A stretch of DNA of 64,000 nucleotides from Pohlia nutans (lineage: Eukaryota > Streptophyta > Bryopsida > Bryales > Mniaceae), in the NCBI GenBank assembly GCA_022496805.1, contig CM040087.1, forward strand, positions 12,164,001-12,228,000, read 5' to 3'. This document shows positions 46,768 through 58,900 of the stretch, piece by piece. Made by a program: the position numbers and the translations under genes. Positions within the stretch are counted from its first letter, which is position 1, and every line of letters starts with the position of its first letter. The notes beneath the pieces were generated by a model that ran no database searches, was not told where the DNA came from, and saw only the letters and a program-made list of their open reading frames with translations.

Positions 46768-48117
46768 TTATGGCTGCTGACGACGTCTTGTACTCAAGTA
46801 TACACCAAGTTGAGCTCGTTTCTGGCTACCTTGCGTTGTGGCTATGGCATCATAAGCAGTGTCTGCTGCGTCAGGGACAGGGCTGTCATCATCCACTACA
46901 GCACCCTCTAACCCTTCAATCTGTAGGACTTCTAGCAACTCTTGCACTTCCTCATGCGATTGCCATAGTAAAACATTATGTAGAATCACACAGGAGAGAA
47001 TGACATCTGGCATGAAAGTTATGTGTAGGTTGGACTTGTCAAGTAATTCCCTGAACGATTGTTTGAAAATGCCAAAGGCGTTCTCCACGACACAACGTCC
47101 CTTGCGAAGCTTTCTGTTAAAGAGTGCTTTAGAGACCGAAAGTTGCGCAGTACCTCTATGTGGAATCATAAGCCACGGAAGTAAAGGGTATCCAGAATCG
47201 GCTAGCAGATACGGTGTATAGCCATCTACCGCATGCTGGGCCTCCAACAAATTGCCCTGCATGGCTAAACTGTACAACGAAGAGCGTCGTAACATACGAC
47301 TGTCGTTTGTTGAGCCAGACATGCCCAAATAAAGATCCAGAAATCGCTTGTCACTATCCACAACCGCTTGGCAATTCATGGTGTACGCACCTGACTTAAA
47401 GTAATAGTAATCTGCAGCACCATATTGTGGCTTTGATATCCCAACGTGCATACCATCGATTACACCAACCACACCCAGTAATCCACAGAGGCCAGCAAAT
47501 TTTGCTTGACTTTCCCGTACTCTATCTCTTGTTGGCCACATAATCTCGTGTCTCAAGGTCTCGTTTATGGCGTTTAGTACTTCACGAAGAATTTTCAAAA
47601 CCGTGCTGCGCCCGATGGCAAACATCTCACTGCAGATGGTCAAGTTCGCACCGTGTGTCAATTTAAATAACGTACAAGCCACGCGTATCAAGACTGGAAT
47701 TGCTACTCTGTAGTGGGTGTTTTGACGTGCTACACTTGGCCTCAGGAGCTCTGCCAGCGCAAAGACACATGGCTTCATCATCCGGAACATGGAAACCCAA
47801 CGGGTATTGTCATATTGCTCCAAAAGGAATCTTGAAAACCAGGTTGTCGAACGAGGCTTCATCCAAAATCCAACGTCATCCTCAAGATAGGTGAATGTTG
47901 TACAGAACCTGTAGGTGTGCAACGTATCACGGAGTATAGATTCTGCATAATGGACTGCGCCATTCATACTGTGGACAATGACAGCCAGCGGGTCTTCGGA
48001 TTCCTCCTCAGTATCCACGAACTCAGGAACATCTTGCGGCTCATTTGCGTTCAAGAGCAACATGAGAAGCCACACAATGAATCCTACAACATTCATGGGT
48101 GACGTGAACGGCTCCAT
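46768..48117 (-). CDS. Harbinger transposase nuclease (HARBI1-like, DDE_4), 449 aa
   Basis: RNase H-like endonuclease that excises and inserts the element. The frame is open from the ATG at 48117. A helical N-terminal region is followed by an HTH-like segment (about 140-185: ACTLFKLTHG, FAIGRSTVLKIL). Catalytic acids are D221 (GVIDGMHVGI), D307 (LLADSGYPL) and E345 (CVVENAFGIFK), all intact. The SGSTNDSRMLR motif between the first and second acid is typical of the family. Length fits (about 350-450 aa). The start is the first in-frame ATG; the first 60 residues are acidic and weakly conserved. Confidence 0.95.
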   Translation of the reverse strand: MEPFTSPMNVVGFIVWLLMLLLNANEPQDVPEFVDTEEESEDPLAVIVHSMNGAVHYAESILRDTLHTYRFCTTFTYLEDDVGFWMKPRSTTWFSRFLLEQYDNTRWVSMFRMMKPCVFALAELLRPSVARQNTHYRVAIPVLIRVACTLFKLTHGANLTICSEMFAIGRSTVLKILREVLNAINETLRHEIMWPTRDRVRESQAKFAGLCGLLGVVGVIDGMHVGISKPQYGAADYYYFKSGAYTMNCQAVVDSDKRFLDLYLGMSGSTNDSRMLRRSSLYSLAMQGNLLEAQHAVDGYTPYLLADSGYPLLPWLMIPHRGTAQLSVSKALFNRKLRKGRCVVENAFGIFKQSFRELLDKSNLHITFMPDVILSCVILHNVLLWQSHEEVQELLEVLQIEGLEGAVVDDDSPVPDAADTAYDAIATTQGSQKRAQLGVYLSTRRRQQP

Positions 48118-49702
48118 GGGCTTGAGCTGTGATTAATGATTCGAGTGTAGGGATGAGCCGTCCCAAGCCTGCCAAAACATGCACAGCCCTGAATCAGAGT
48201 GCGTACTAGAAAAATACCGTAACTCCTAAAGCCAAAAAGATTGCATATAACAAAATAATTTCCCCACGGTGCATACAATGAGATTCATACACCGAAACAA
48301 ACTCCCTTCAATCATAGCGCACACAATAAAGAAATCCTAAAATGTAGATGCAAAACCACCATAACGGAAAGAAAACCCTAAAATCACATCCAAACACATA
48401 AAAGCACTACTGCACTGAAAATGCAAAAAAAAATTCCAAACCTGGATTGGAGACCACGGTGGAGGACCCGAAACCCAATCCGTTCAGGACAGTGCAATAT
48501 CACTACACCACTGGAACTAAGAAAATGGATGCACCCGAAAACCTGCAAATGAACAATTTACACAGAATTCATGGGACACTGATAATTGCCTACACCTTTT
48601 CCTCCAATACATCATAGTCCATATGTATCACAACTGCATTTGGCAGGAGCTGTGAGGGCAGAGTATGGTTTTTTCTATACTAACAGATTAAAAATTCATA
48701 CCCTAAATACAGAATGTAGATGTAGCATTTTCATAAACAAATGCAAATCAAGAACATACCTTTATTCGGTAGCAGGAGAGACCCGCAGCATGCACACACA
48801 ATGCCACCTGTGTCCACCTGATCAGTACGGGTGGTGGAGCAATTCCTTACGAAAATTCAAGACCCTAAACCTTACATAAACGTGCATTCTCAATCCATGA
48901 CCGCAGCGTCCATACGTGCACAACAGTCGGCAATTCACGGAACTACGGAATAGGAACAGGGAAAACTCGAGGTACAACTTGGAATCCTACCCAGAAACAC
49001 TGAAACTACAAAACGAGGAGACGGGGACAATGACAACAGAACCTGCACTCTTTAAAAACAGAAAACAAAGATCAACGATGAAAAAAAAAAAAAACACGTG
49101 AAGGAACTCACCCGGAACGTCTTCAGCGCGCACACTTCTGCACGCACCGAACTGCGGCAGCGGATACGCCTCAATTCCGCCTTCTGATCGCGAAAACCCA
49201 CCAATGACACACATAGCGCTTGCTGCGCCACAGCCCTTCCGAACACTCACGAAAAAACTGGCCTCCGCATACAAAAGCACAGAAAACTATGCGCGCACTA
49301 AACAACAAAGAGTGAACGTGAGCTACACCACAGAGAATGGCTCCAATTTAAGACAAGGAAGGAACGTGAGCTGAAGGAAGTGAACTGAAGGTGATGTCTT
49401 GCGAGAGAGACGAGGTCGACAGCCACAGCTAAGTGCGCGGGCCCCACTGATACTAAGAACGTTGCTTCATGTCAATCAGGTGAGAACCCTCCCTTAAACT
49501 TCTATTCTTATATTCTGACGTGGCACATTACGGGGATAAGACCCGCTGTCTCTGTGAACGCTCATTACGTATTTCACACCGTATAATACGGAAAACTTCT
49601 TTATTTTATACCTCAGTGTGAAACCAACAACCGGTTAATTCAGCAGCGCTCTTACAGTCCACAAACCATTTTTATATAAGGCCGGGTGGGAAGGCACCTT
49701 TA

Positions 49703-50937
49703 GCCATGCTAATATCTACTTTTGAGGATAGAATCTTCTTCTGTTCAAAGGGTTGGTACGTTTAGGGCTTAAGAATGTTATGGCTTTATGACTGTAGGAT
49801 GCCTACCAGAAAATTGAGTGTATGTAGCCGCTGGACAATAAGCTGCCATGGAGGCAGGGCAAAGATGCATTCGTGGGACAAAAGCGAGTCAGGCAATCAG
49901 GAAACAACAAAAAGGAGAAAACTGGGCAGTACTGTACCACAGCACTAGTACAGGCCCACTGGGGGCGTGCCAAGGGGCACAAAAACCAAAACTGAGAAAC
50001 TGAGTGAGGATGAGGAGGTGGCAGCACCAGGGCAAGTCAAGTTACTGTACCTTCCAGTCGGACTGACCAAAACTGGCCATTTGGATGTAACATCACCACA
50101 ACTAAAGGGAAAGGAAAGGAGCAAATCAATCGGAAGGAAGGGCAAGGAAGAAAGAGCCGAGCGGGCGAGCTCGCAAGCCATGGATGGGGAAAGCTGCTGC
50201 GGCGATGGGGTCCGCCCGCCCGCGCGACGGACGCGGCGGACAATGCGGGCGCGAAGGCCGCAAAACCCATCGATGAGGATGCTGATGCACGCAGCCGCTC
50301 GGCCTTCTTCATCTGTTGTTGTTGTCTATTTTATCTTTGTCCTGTTTCTGCCCCCGCCTCCCGCCCCACCAGCCTGGATTTCATCACCAACGCCGCTCTC
50401 ACTCTCCAAGTTAGCAGCTTACTAGATCTAAGCTTAACCCCACCCACCGCGGGCGCCCCCCGTCGTCGTCGTGCGTGGCTCTCATTCAAAATCGTGAGAG
50501 ATTTCGCGTCCACCCACCTGGATTGGAATTCATTCGTGCGGGGTTGAATTGGAGGTCGCGAGGAATTTTGAAGCGTGGGTGCAAGCGGTCGGATCCGAAA
50601 GATCTGCGTGTTTTTGTATTTTTGCGTGTCAAGAAAATCTGGGTGCCCATATGAGTCTTGCAGTGATCCGTTTGTGTGTGGCAAGATGAGATCATCAAAA
50701 TGTGGTCCTCGTTCGTCGGTGTATTTGTGAATACAGAAAGGGGTTTTGGTTTCTGGTTTTGTGATGCGGCAATGGCAAGATCCTGCAGAGAGTTGAACGC
50801 GCGAGCCGGTGTTGGCCAACTGCGTGCGCAATGTGAGTGCTAGATTGCTGGTTGAAGCCGATCGTAGTGGGAAGTAGGGTGGTGCAGGGTGGGTTTGCGA
50901 GAATACGAGGAGGATTTGAGGGTTTTGGAGCGAGATC
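49703..50937 (+). promoter_or_regulatory. Upstream region and probable leader of the DUF936 gene
   Basis: GC content rises from about 50150. Long overlapping frames on both strands here lack domains and reflect composition. A purine-rich AAGGGAAAGGAAAGGAG stretch lies near 50105. The start codon context GATCATGGCG at 50938 is good for plants. Confidence 0.4.
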
Positions 50938-53900
50938 ATGGCGACGTTGACGCCGGGGGTTTTGCTGAAGCTGCTACAGCACATCAACTCGGACGTGAAG
51001 GTGACAGGGGAGCACCGGTCGGCGCTGCTGCAGGTGATTTCCATCGTGCCGGCGCTGGCGGGGAGCGAGCTCTGGCCGAACCAGGGGTTCTACATCAAGG
51101 TGTCGGATTCCTCGCACGCGACGTACGTGTCCCTGGGCGAGGAGCACGACGATCTGATCCTCAGCGACAAGCTGCAGCTGGGCCAGTTCATTCACGTGGA
51201 CCGCCTGGAAGCCGGATCCCCGGTGCCGCTGCTGCGCGGCGTGCGCCCGCTGCCGGGCCGCCACCAATGCGTGGGCAACCCGGAGGATCTCGTCGCCACC
51301 GTCGTGCCCACCCCTTCCTCGTGCGATACCTCCGTCCAGCCCGATCTCTTCCAACCGGACTTGCGCACCTCCGACACCATCGACAGCTTCTCCCGCAATG
51401 CGTCCAACAGGTTCTCACTCCTGCCTGCCTGGCCTCTTCTCTTCCTTCTGACAGATTGCGAATGTTACAGTACATTCGGGGAGATCGTGGCTTGGTTTCA
51501 GAGCAGCGCCCTCTAAGCGTCCACTGCGTATTCTCCGTAATTGGTCCCCCTGCTAGAAAGCATCTGTTCGTGTGAAAATGGCTTCAGTTTGACATGATCG
51601 ATACTGTTGATCTTGTACTCCCTCCGTCCCAAAGTTATTGTCATGTTTGAAAGTCATGTTTGAAAGTGCTTTTTTAAGTAGGTCAAAAAAATACTTCCTT
51701 GTGGCTAATTTTATTTAGGTTGCAATGAACACATGCAATGTTCTTCAATCGTTCTAGTGACATAATTTGGAACCTTTTTTAATCATGTTTCTTACAATAT
51801 GACCTACTTAAAAAAGCACTTTCAAACATGACTTTCAAACATGACAATAACTTTGGGACGGAGGGAGTAGTATAGAACAAGAGCTTCAAAATGACGTCTT
51901 GCACTCAGAAAACCGAGAAAATGCCACCGTGTGATGCAGATGGCCATATTGGGGACTAGTACAAAATTGAGAGAAGATGAGATTTCAAATAGTACCCGCC
52001 ACTTTTTTCGAAGCACTCAACGTTGAACAATTTGGAACCTACGAGGAGTGAGCTGGGATTGACGCCAGGGGGGTGGTTTGCAGGTTTGATCCGTCGTCAG
52101 CGGAGAGCATTGCAGGGAAGAACGCGGAGAGGTCGCACAGCAGCAGCAATGGGCACGCAGTGATGGGGAGGTCGCCATCGAGCAACGGCTCGCACAGGTT
52201 TCACGACGTGGAGGTGGCGACGGTGGAGAAGACGATCGAGATTTCCTCGGACGATTTCGGGGCGCAGCTGACAGAGCGGCTGGCGCGCGGAGCCATGGTG
52301 CGAAACGCCTCCTTCAAGCCCGAGCGGTCCAGTAGTGTGCTGCAGCAGGAGGATTCGCGGTCGCTCTCGCGTCACAAAGTGCGCACGGAGAAGCCCAAAG
52401 CGTACGTGGACTGCCACACCGCCGCGTTGCAGAAGGAGGCCAACAAGACGTCCTCCCCGTCCCGGACGCAGTCCATCATGAGCTCGCTCTTCACAGACCG
52501 ACGATCGCCCGCTTCGCTCTTCACCCGCAGCGTCGTCGCGTGCCCGGAAGACCGTGTGATTCCCTACCGGGACACGCCCACCGCCACCTCGCGCGCCAAG
52601 CAAACCTCCCCGCTCACCAAGCGCTCCGTCAGCACAGGTAATGAACCATTAGTACGCCATTTCCTCTTCTTCTAGCTACACGTTTGTTTGACTCCTGCAT
52701 TGTGATGATTCTTTCAAGGCATTGATTCAAATGGCTGGCATTCTTGACAGGCCGCGTGGCGAACGGCGCCGTGGATGCCACGAAGCGCCGCTCCATCGGC
52801 AGCAGCGCCACGAGCGTTCGAAATGAAGCCGTGAACGTCGCGGGCAAGAGCCTGCGCAAGAGCTGGGAGGGCGCCAAGACCAGCGGCAAGGACCGCCCGC
52901 AGCCCAAAGCCGCGTCGGCCAAACCGGATGTCAAGGCCACGCTCTGGTCCTCGGTGAGCATCAAGGCTTTTTTTTTTCCTGCATTCCACTTTCAATGCTG
53001 AAATACTGGGCTTTTGTGAACTCTTTCCCCATTGGATATGGCACTGTAGTAGTAGTTTCAGATCAGTGATTCAACATGAAACTCTACGCAGTTTTCTATT
53101 CAGCAATTCAATTGTTGGCTCACATTCAACATTCTACGATTGGTTCAAATCAATTGTTACAGGTTTTGTCTTCTTGTTAGTAACATGAGTTTCAGTGCTG
53201 AAATACTGGGCTTTTGTGAACTCTTTCCCCATCTTCTCCAATTGGATATGGCACTGTAGTAGTGGTTTCAGATCAGATTCATGAATGTGATTCAACATGA
53301 AACTCTATTCAGCAATTCAATTGTTGGCTCACATTCAACATTCAACGATTGGTTCAAATCAATTGTTACAAGTTTTGTCTTCTTGTTAGTACTATGAGTT
53401 TCAGTGCTGAAATACTGGGCTTTTGTGAACTCTTTCCCCATCTTCTCCAATTGGATATGGCACTGTAGTAGTGGTTTCAGATCAGATTCATGAATGTGAT
53501 TCAACATGAAACTCTATTCAGCAATTCAATTGTTGACTCACATTCAACATTCAACGATTGGTTCAAATCAATTGTTACAAGTTTTGTCTTCTTGTTAGCA
53601 ATATGAGTTTCAGTGCTGAAATACTGGGCTTTTGTGAACTCTCTCCCCATCTTCTCCAATTGGATATGGCACTGTAGTAGTGGTTTCAGATCAGATTCAT
53701 GAATGTGATTCAACATGAAACTCTATTCAGCAATTCAATTGTTGACTCACATTCAACATTCAACGATTGGTTCAAATCAATTGTTACAAGTTTTGTCTTC
53801 TTGTTAGCAATATGAGTTTCAGTGCTGAAATACTGGGCTTTTGTGAACTCTCTCCCCATCTTCTCCAATTGGATATGGCACTGTAGTAGTGGTTTCAGAT

Positions 53901-56884
53901 CAGATTCATGAATGTGATTCAACATGAAACTCTATTCAGCAATTCAATTGTTGACTCACATTCAACATTCAACGATTGGTTCAAATCAATTGTTACAAGT
54001 TTTGTCTTCTTGTTAGTAATATGAGTTTCAGTGTTTATTCCATGAGGTGTGATTGCTGTAGGCTAATTTGCTGTGTGGTGCAGGTGTCGGGGTCGCGGAA
54101 GCTGGGCGTGGACGGGAACGGGAACGCGACGTCACTGGACCGGGGGCCGTCGTCTCCGCATGTGAATGCGAATGGGAAAGCGAGCAGTAACTGCTCCGGC
54201 GTAGGGTCCGTGTCGCCCACGCACTCGGTGTCCAGCGTCAACGCCAACGACGTCGAAGTCACGTCCACACTCACCAGCGGCAACGCCAACTCCTGGGAGG
54301 CTCTGCCGGGCAACTTGGCCTCTTTCGGCATGGTCAGTACAGGCGAATTAATTTTCCCATGAATTGCACATGAATTATTTTCCCTTGTTTTGCAAACAGT
54401 TGCGTGATGAAGGGCTCGTTTTCTACCATGATTTCAAACTCCTGATTCAACGATGTTTTGAACTCCGGAGTGTTCGCATTCGGAGGTTCAAAGCATCGAT
54501 GTTTGCACTTGGAGGTTGCACATTCATGTTGATGTCGGAAATGTTCACCATCCTCTGATTCTAAACAAATCCACCATTTTTGTTAACATGCTATGTGCTC
54601 TCGGAAAGGGCTTGATGGTTGCTGTCACAAGTGCACACAATATTGAGAGGTGGAAATAACATCATGAATTTTTAATGTTGTTTCAATGAGGGTTTTGTGC
54701 CAGTGTAATTCGTAGAATAAATGTCTGAACTATATTGTTTAGCATCACAATCTCTACTTTGTACCCAAATTTTGTATTGTAAAAAGCACTTATGTAACTA
54801 CTGTGAATTTTTACGTATTAAAAGTTAAATTTTGTCTCTACTTTTTATTTTATTTTTCTCTTTATCTTCATGGTACCAAATATTCCACATGAAGTTGCAA
54901 TGTTGTATTTAAAAGTTCATGCTCATTTAACCACTTCTGTGCAAATGGGAACTGTAAATTTTTGTGCAAATTCAAAAAGCGCAAACCGTGCAGCGAAAAT
55001 GGCGAGGCTAATGTTGCGAGTTTATTGACCTCACAGGAAGCGATGCAATCTCGGGAGGCTGCGACTTTGGCCGCGGTGGAAGCTCTACAAGAAGCGTCTG
55101 CAGCTGAGAGTGTTCTTCGAAGTCTCAGGTAAGTACATGAACCCTAAATTGTCTCTCAGTCCGTAATCTATTTGCATGATTTGAAAGTAGCATGGTACTG
55201 AGAAATTCTGTGCAGCATGTTTGCGGAGCTTTGCGCGGTGGCACGGACGGACCATCCGCAGCCTTCAGTGGAGTACTTCCTGAGCCTGCACCAATCGCTC
55301 AAGAACGCAGTGGCGGTATCCGACGCACTCTCGACGGCGCGGAACTCGCCGGAGAGCATGAGTGCCACCCCGACAGGGGAATCGGATGGGAACGAGCCCT
55401 CCAGCAACGAGAATAAGGCGCAGGTGGTGATGGAGAAGTCGCGCAGCGCGGCCAGCTGGGTGAACGCGGCGCTCACGTCGGATCTGGCGGCGTTCTCCAT
55501 TCAGAGCAAACAAGGGCCTGCGCTGCGAAGCTCGGTGTCGAAGCGAGCCACGAATCAGCAACTGCAGGTCATGCTGGACAATGGACCCTCCACGGTGCCG
55601 CGAGGCCGGAGCTCGTCGCCCTCCGTCACGACGCGGGCCACTCTGTCCACTCCGTCGTCGCCCAAGACGCGAACTGCTCTGTCATCTGTCACCTACATTG
55701 CGAATGAGAAGCGGACCGCCGCTGAGTCCCGATCCCAATCTCCAGTTAAGCTCGTCCTCCTCTTACGTTTCGTGCCCAATTCTTCATCCTCTCTATGTAT
55801 CTTAGGATTGAAATGAATTGTTAACATCCACTGATAGCCCGTGGTCCATGGGACTAGCTGACATGGAAATGAACACCCTGTGATCGGTGCTCAGTGGCAT
55901 GCTTATAATTTTTTCTCATGAGCTTGTGACAATTAGATCTTTTCTGGTGTGTAAAGATACGTTGCCGTATATTTGACATTTGTTGTAAGTAGAAAGTTCC
56001 AAATTGAGATCCCAATAGCTTTTAAGACCATGTAGACATGAATTTGAACTTTGCTTTTGATATGCAACTCATAGGAGGTGTAGAGCCATTCCAAATACAA
56101 TGAAATACGACCGGAATGGGCAATCTGGACCTTTAAGGGTTAAGATGTTTCGCTCTAATGCTAGTGTAGTAGGGGCAATGAAAAATGAAATGTGATTCAG
56201 TTTCGATGTCGCTGTATGTGCACGTTTGACATAGTCTCGATTTTCTTGGTCTGTAATGCAATTGTGCGTCTGCTACCTCCAAGTTTTGCATCGCAGTGCT
56301 GAGATGTGGTATCTGTCTAGGTCCCTGTGCTGTCGAGTTCGCGGCGCAGCAACGCCATCAGTCGAATCGGGCTGGGGAAGAGCTCGAAAGCCACGAGCAA
56401 AGTGACACCAGAAGCACAACCAGTGATGGAAGTGAGGCCGATGCCCCCAGTGGCGACGGCAGCGTCGCCGCCGCCGGCGTGGGTGCGCGGCAAGGGTGTG
56501 GCCGAAACTGCAGAGCTTGCGAAGCAGGTGGAGAGCGAAGCGCAGCGGTGGTTCCTCAACTTCATGGAAGGCGCGCTGGACGTGGGATTCCACGTGGCCA
56601 CGACGTCCGGCGCGCAGGAACGCGAGGATTCGATGCTGCACGGCGCCAAAGTGATGAGCCAGCAGGAGAATTCCCACATCGCCACCATGTTGTCGCAGCT
56701 CAAGCGCGTGAACGACTGGTTGGACCAGGTGGGCGACGGGCTGGACTCGAAGCTGATCGAGACCAAAGCCCGTTTGAAACGAAAGATTTACGACTTCCTG
56801 CTCCAGCACGTCGAGTCGGCCGCCGCGGCTCTCGGCAACGTCTCGTCCATCACGGTGTACTCCAAACCTCAACTCGTGATCTGA
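50938..56884 (+). CDS. DUF936 family protein (7 exons, 887 aa)
   Basis: Plant-specific family (Pfam DUF936) with no established biochemical role. Exons: 50938-51410, 52084-52637, 52751-52953, 54084-54332, 55037-55128, 55216-55744 and 56321-56884, all GT/AG with consistent phases; total 2664 nt with stop. The N-terminus [17 protein letters not shown], then [34 protein letters not shown] and [12 protein letters not shown] is the family's most conserved block (residues 1-120). The middle is long, Ser/Arg-rich and probably disordered. [14 protein letters not shown] (end of exon 4) is the second family motif. The last exon holds [16 protein letters not shown], then [17 protein letters not shown], a helical conserved C-terminal module. 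The donor of exon 6 (CCA-GTTAAG) is weak but gives an exact frame. Exons are GC-rich at third positions, unlike the AT-rich surroundings. No lesion seen. Confidence 0.93.
51618..51867. mobile_element. Stowaway-type MITE in DUF936 intron 1
   Basis: 250 bp, CTCCCTCCGTCCCAAAG ends, TA at 51616-51617 and 51868-51869. Same subfamily as 4380-4632. Confidence 0.92.
52993..54028. repeat. 209-bp tandem repeat array in DUF936 intron 3
   Basis: Five units start at 52993, 53193, 53402, 53611 and 53820; the first is 200 bp, the others exactly 209 bp. Each begins CAGTGCTGAAATACTGGGC and contains CACTGTAGTAGTGGTTTCAG and TCACATTCAACATTC. Units 3-5 are nearly identical, which points to recent expansion. The array fills almost the whole 1130-bp intron; minus-strand 71-codon frames repeat with it and are not genes. 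Confidence 0.95.
55955..56139. mobile_element. TTAA-MITE, family D, in DUF936 intron 6
   Basis: GATACGTTGCCGTATATTTG start region, ends GGACCTTTAAGGG then TTAA at 56140-56143; the left border is unclear. It carries AATAGCTTTTAAGACCATG without interruption and so serves as the empty-site reference for the insertion at 15880-16653. Confidence 0.65.
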
Positions 56885-57342
56885 TGCCATTGTTGATAGT
56901 GAGTGTGCGACGAGAAAAAAGGTAATTTGTTTTTAGCAATTGGTAAGGTGAAATAGGTTGGAGAAAAATCCACAGTTAGGCGGGCTTTCCGAGGCTGTGA
57001 CATTTGCTCCTCTAGAAGCCTGAGCACAATGGGAAAAAACTCTGATGCGAGTGAGTGAGGCTGATGAGGAACAAGTTTGCCATGGCGACCCTCTATGACG
57101 TCTTCGCTCGCATTATCAATATTTGAGGATGAGCTTGTTTAATGCAGCAGGGTTTAGTTCATTACTTCAAATTTGATGAGATGGTCTTTAGCTTCTGCTT
57201 GAACTCATCCAGGCTTGCCAGGCCCTGTACATTACATTCTGGTTAGTTTATTTACTCAATTCCTTTCATTTTTCCTTTTGCATTCTCAACCTCTTCTGCT
57301 TTGCTTCTGGGTTTACAGTGGTTGCAAAGGACCAAATTACCT

Positions 57343-57522
57343 TTTAGCAGTTTTGAGCAGGTCCTATGTGGATTTCCTTTTGTCCAAATTTATACGTTTT
57401 TTTGAGTAACACATACAATGTTCTTTACTGATTCCAGTGATATGAAATTTGGTTTCATCTGAATTGTGTTTTTGACTGAATTTGGTGTTTTGAAACCATG
57501 AATCCTTGATTCTTTCGAGGTT
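57343..57522. repeat. TTAA-MITE, family C, 5'-truncated
   Basis: TTTAGCAGTTTTGAGCAGGT through ATCCTTGATTCTTTCGAGG; the left 25 bp or so and the right TTAA are missing. Lies about 460 bp downstream of the DUF936 stop codon. Confidence 0.6.
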
Positions 57523-57772
57523 AGTGGAACTTTGAGAGTATCGAATCGGAAAGTGTCTGGAAAGCTATGGTGTTTCTCTGCAATGGCGTAGCTAGATGTG
57601 CTGCGGCTTTGCGAACGCTGTTGCTTACATTCACACGTTGCAAGCTTGCATTAGCTCCCCGTTTTGGTGAATGAATCCTTATGAGCTGTTGACAACAACA
57701 TGGAGGCTTGTGAGAATGAGTCCAAGTCACTTGAACCCCACTTTGATTTTGTGATTTTAAAAAGATCAACAA
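57521..57772 (-). other. Possible terminal exon of the GT29 gene
   Basis: A minus-strand frame reads QQLIRIHSPKR, then NSVRKAAAHLA and a stop. IRIHSP-x-R and a following Ala-rich helix occur near the C-terminus of plant sialyltransferase-like proteins. However, the segment normally before it (a GH-x-PL-x-GRAYY-like motif) is not intact here: HKPPCCCQQ stands in that place. It may be a decayed exon, or chance similarity. Confidence 0.28.
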
Positions 57773-58900
57773 TGATCAAAAAGGAGTTTAGAATGAAGGG
57801 AGGTTTTTAGAGCCTGCTTTTGGCGGAAATACTTAAGTTAACTTGGCATGTTGGATTTTTTGCAAATTTTCCTCATGAAAGAGCATTGAAACTGTTCTCA
57901 ACTTTATTCTTGTTCATTGCTATTTGGATTTCATACGAATTAATGTCATGACAAGTCTATGGCACGGTTTTATTGATTTAAGCATCGTTGTCTTTGAAAA
58001 CTTAGGTGTGTTGTCCATAAATTCCACTTCTTTTTTGCAAAATTATTAGTTTTAATTGAGAATACTACAAAATGCATTTTCCATTTTGAAAAGTCCTCCT
58101 CCAACTGTGCTAAATTTATGGAAGTGACGGTTATACGTTTATCTATATTATTATTGTTTAAAGTTTCATTCTGTAACATGTACAAGTGTGATTATGACCT
58201 TCACATTTATTAGTGACAAGGGCTAGGGTGGCACATTACCCCAAGACACTCCATAGTCTGGTAGTAAGCCCTTCCTTGGAGTGGTGCATGTCCCATCCTT
58301 GATTCTGAGAAGTATCGGGCCCTACACAATGTTCAGTGTCCTATAACGTTTACATACATGCTCAATTGCGTTAAAATCTCCTTACAATTGCTGAGAAGAA
58401 TTTGGTCAATTTAATGATAAGAACTATACTCAATTCTAAATTAGGTGTAATTACCTATACTCAATTTCAGGTGCTTTTCAACAACATCGTGAAAGATAGT
58501 CTTCTCTTTAATTCAAGAGGAAGTTTTCTTTCAGTCACAACCGGGGATATCATATAAGGCTTTGCTTACACGACTGTCATCTTCTTAAAAAAACTAGAAA
58601 TTAAGTTGCTCAAGTTGCCTCCTTTGACACCCTTCTTAAATATAAGACTATCTTTATGGTGTTGTCTAAAAGCATTCTCATTTTACTAAAAGCCTACTAC
58701 CATAACCTTGTAGAAACTTTGGAGCAAATTAATTCATTTTTTTAAGAAAGTGACATGTGCCGCTTTCTTATTGGTTGTGACCCATGAACGAGAGGATGTG
58801 GAACTCCAGGATTGCCAGAGCTGCTACCCAGTTACGATATTACCGAATTGGCAGGTTTGTGTGCTTGAGAATAGTTTGAATAAGAGGACTGAAATCTTAC
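57773..58900. other. Gene-poor stretch between DUF936 and GT29 exons
   Basis: If the GT29 gene continues to 57.5 kb this is its last intron. I found no exon with the expected TRYFS / GRAYY motifs. A minus-strand stretch near 58770-58800 gives a faint HPLVHG match only. Confidence 0.3.

Larger units (their letters stand above)
42993..49699. mobile_element. Complete PIF/Harbinger transposon, 6.7 kb
   Basis: Left end AGGCACCTTCCCACCTGG at 42993; right end is the reverse of AGGTGCCTTCCCACCCGG, ending at 49699. Both sides carry TTA (42990-42992 and 49700-49702), the 3-bp target typical of PIF/Harbinger. It contains the usual two genes, a Myb/SANT-like protein (+) and a DDE nuclease (-), facing each other. 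The remaining 1.6 kb right of the nuclease gene and 0.7 kb left of the Myb gene show no further frame with a domain. Confidence 0.93.

Noticed and set aside
49967..51044. 152-codon (+) and 237-codon (-) frames upstream of the DUF936 start
   Set aside because: No recognisable domain, overlapping each other on opposite strands in a GC-rich leader region.
50974..52603. Long frames opposite and in shifted frame to DUF936 exons 1 and 2
   Set aside because: Shadow frames caused by GC-rich third positions; only the plus-strand frame carries the conserved family motifs and consistent splice phases.
53292..53925. Three identical 71-codon minus-strand frames
   Set aside because: They repeat every 209 bp with the intronic minisatellite of the DUF936 gene on the other strand.
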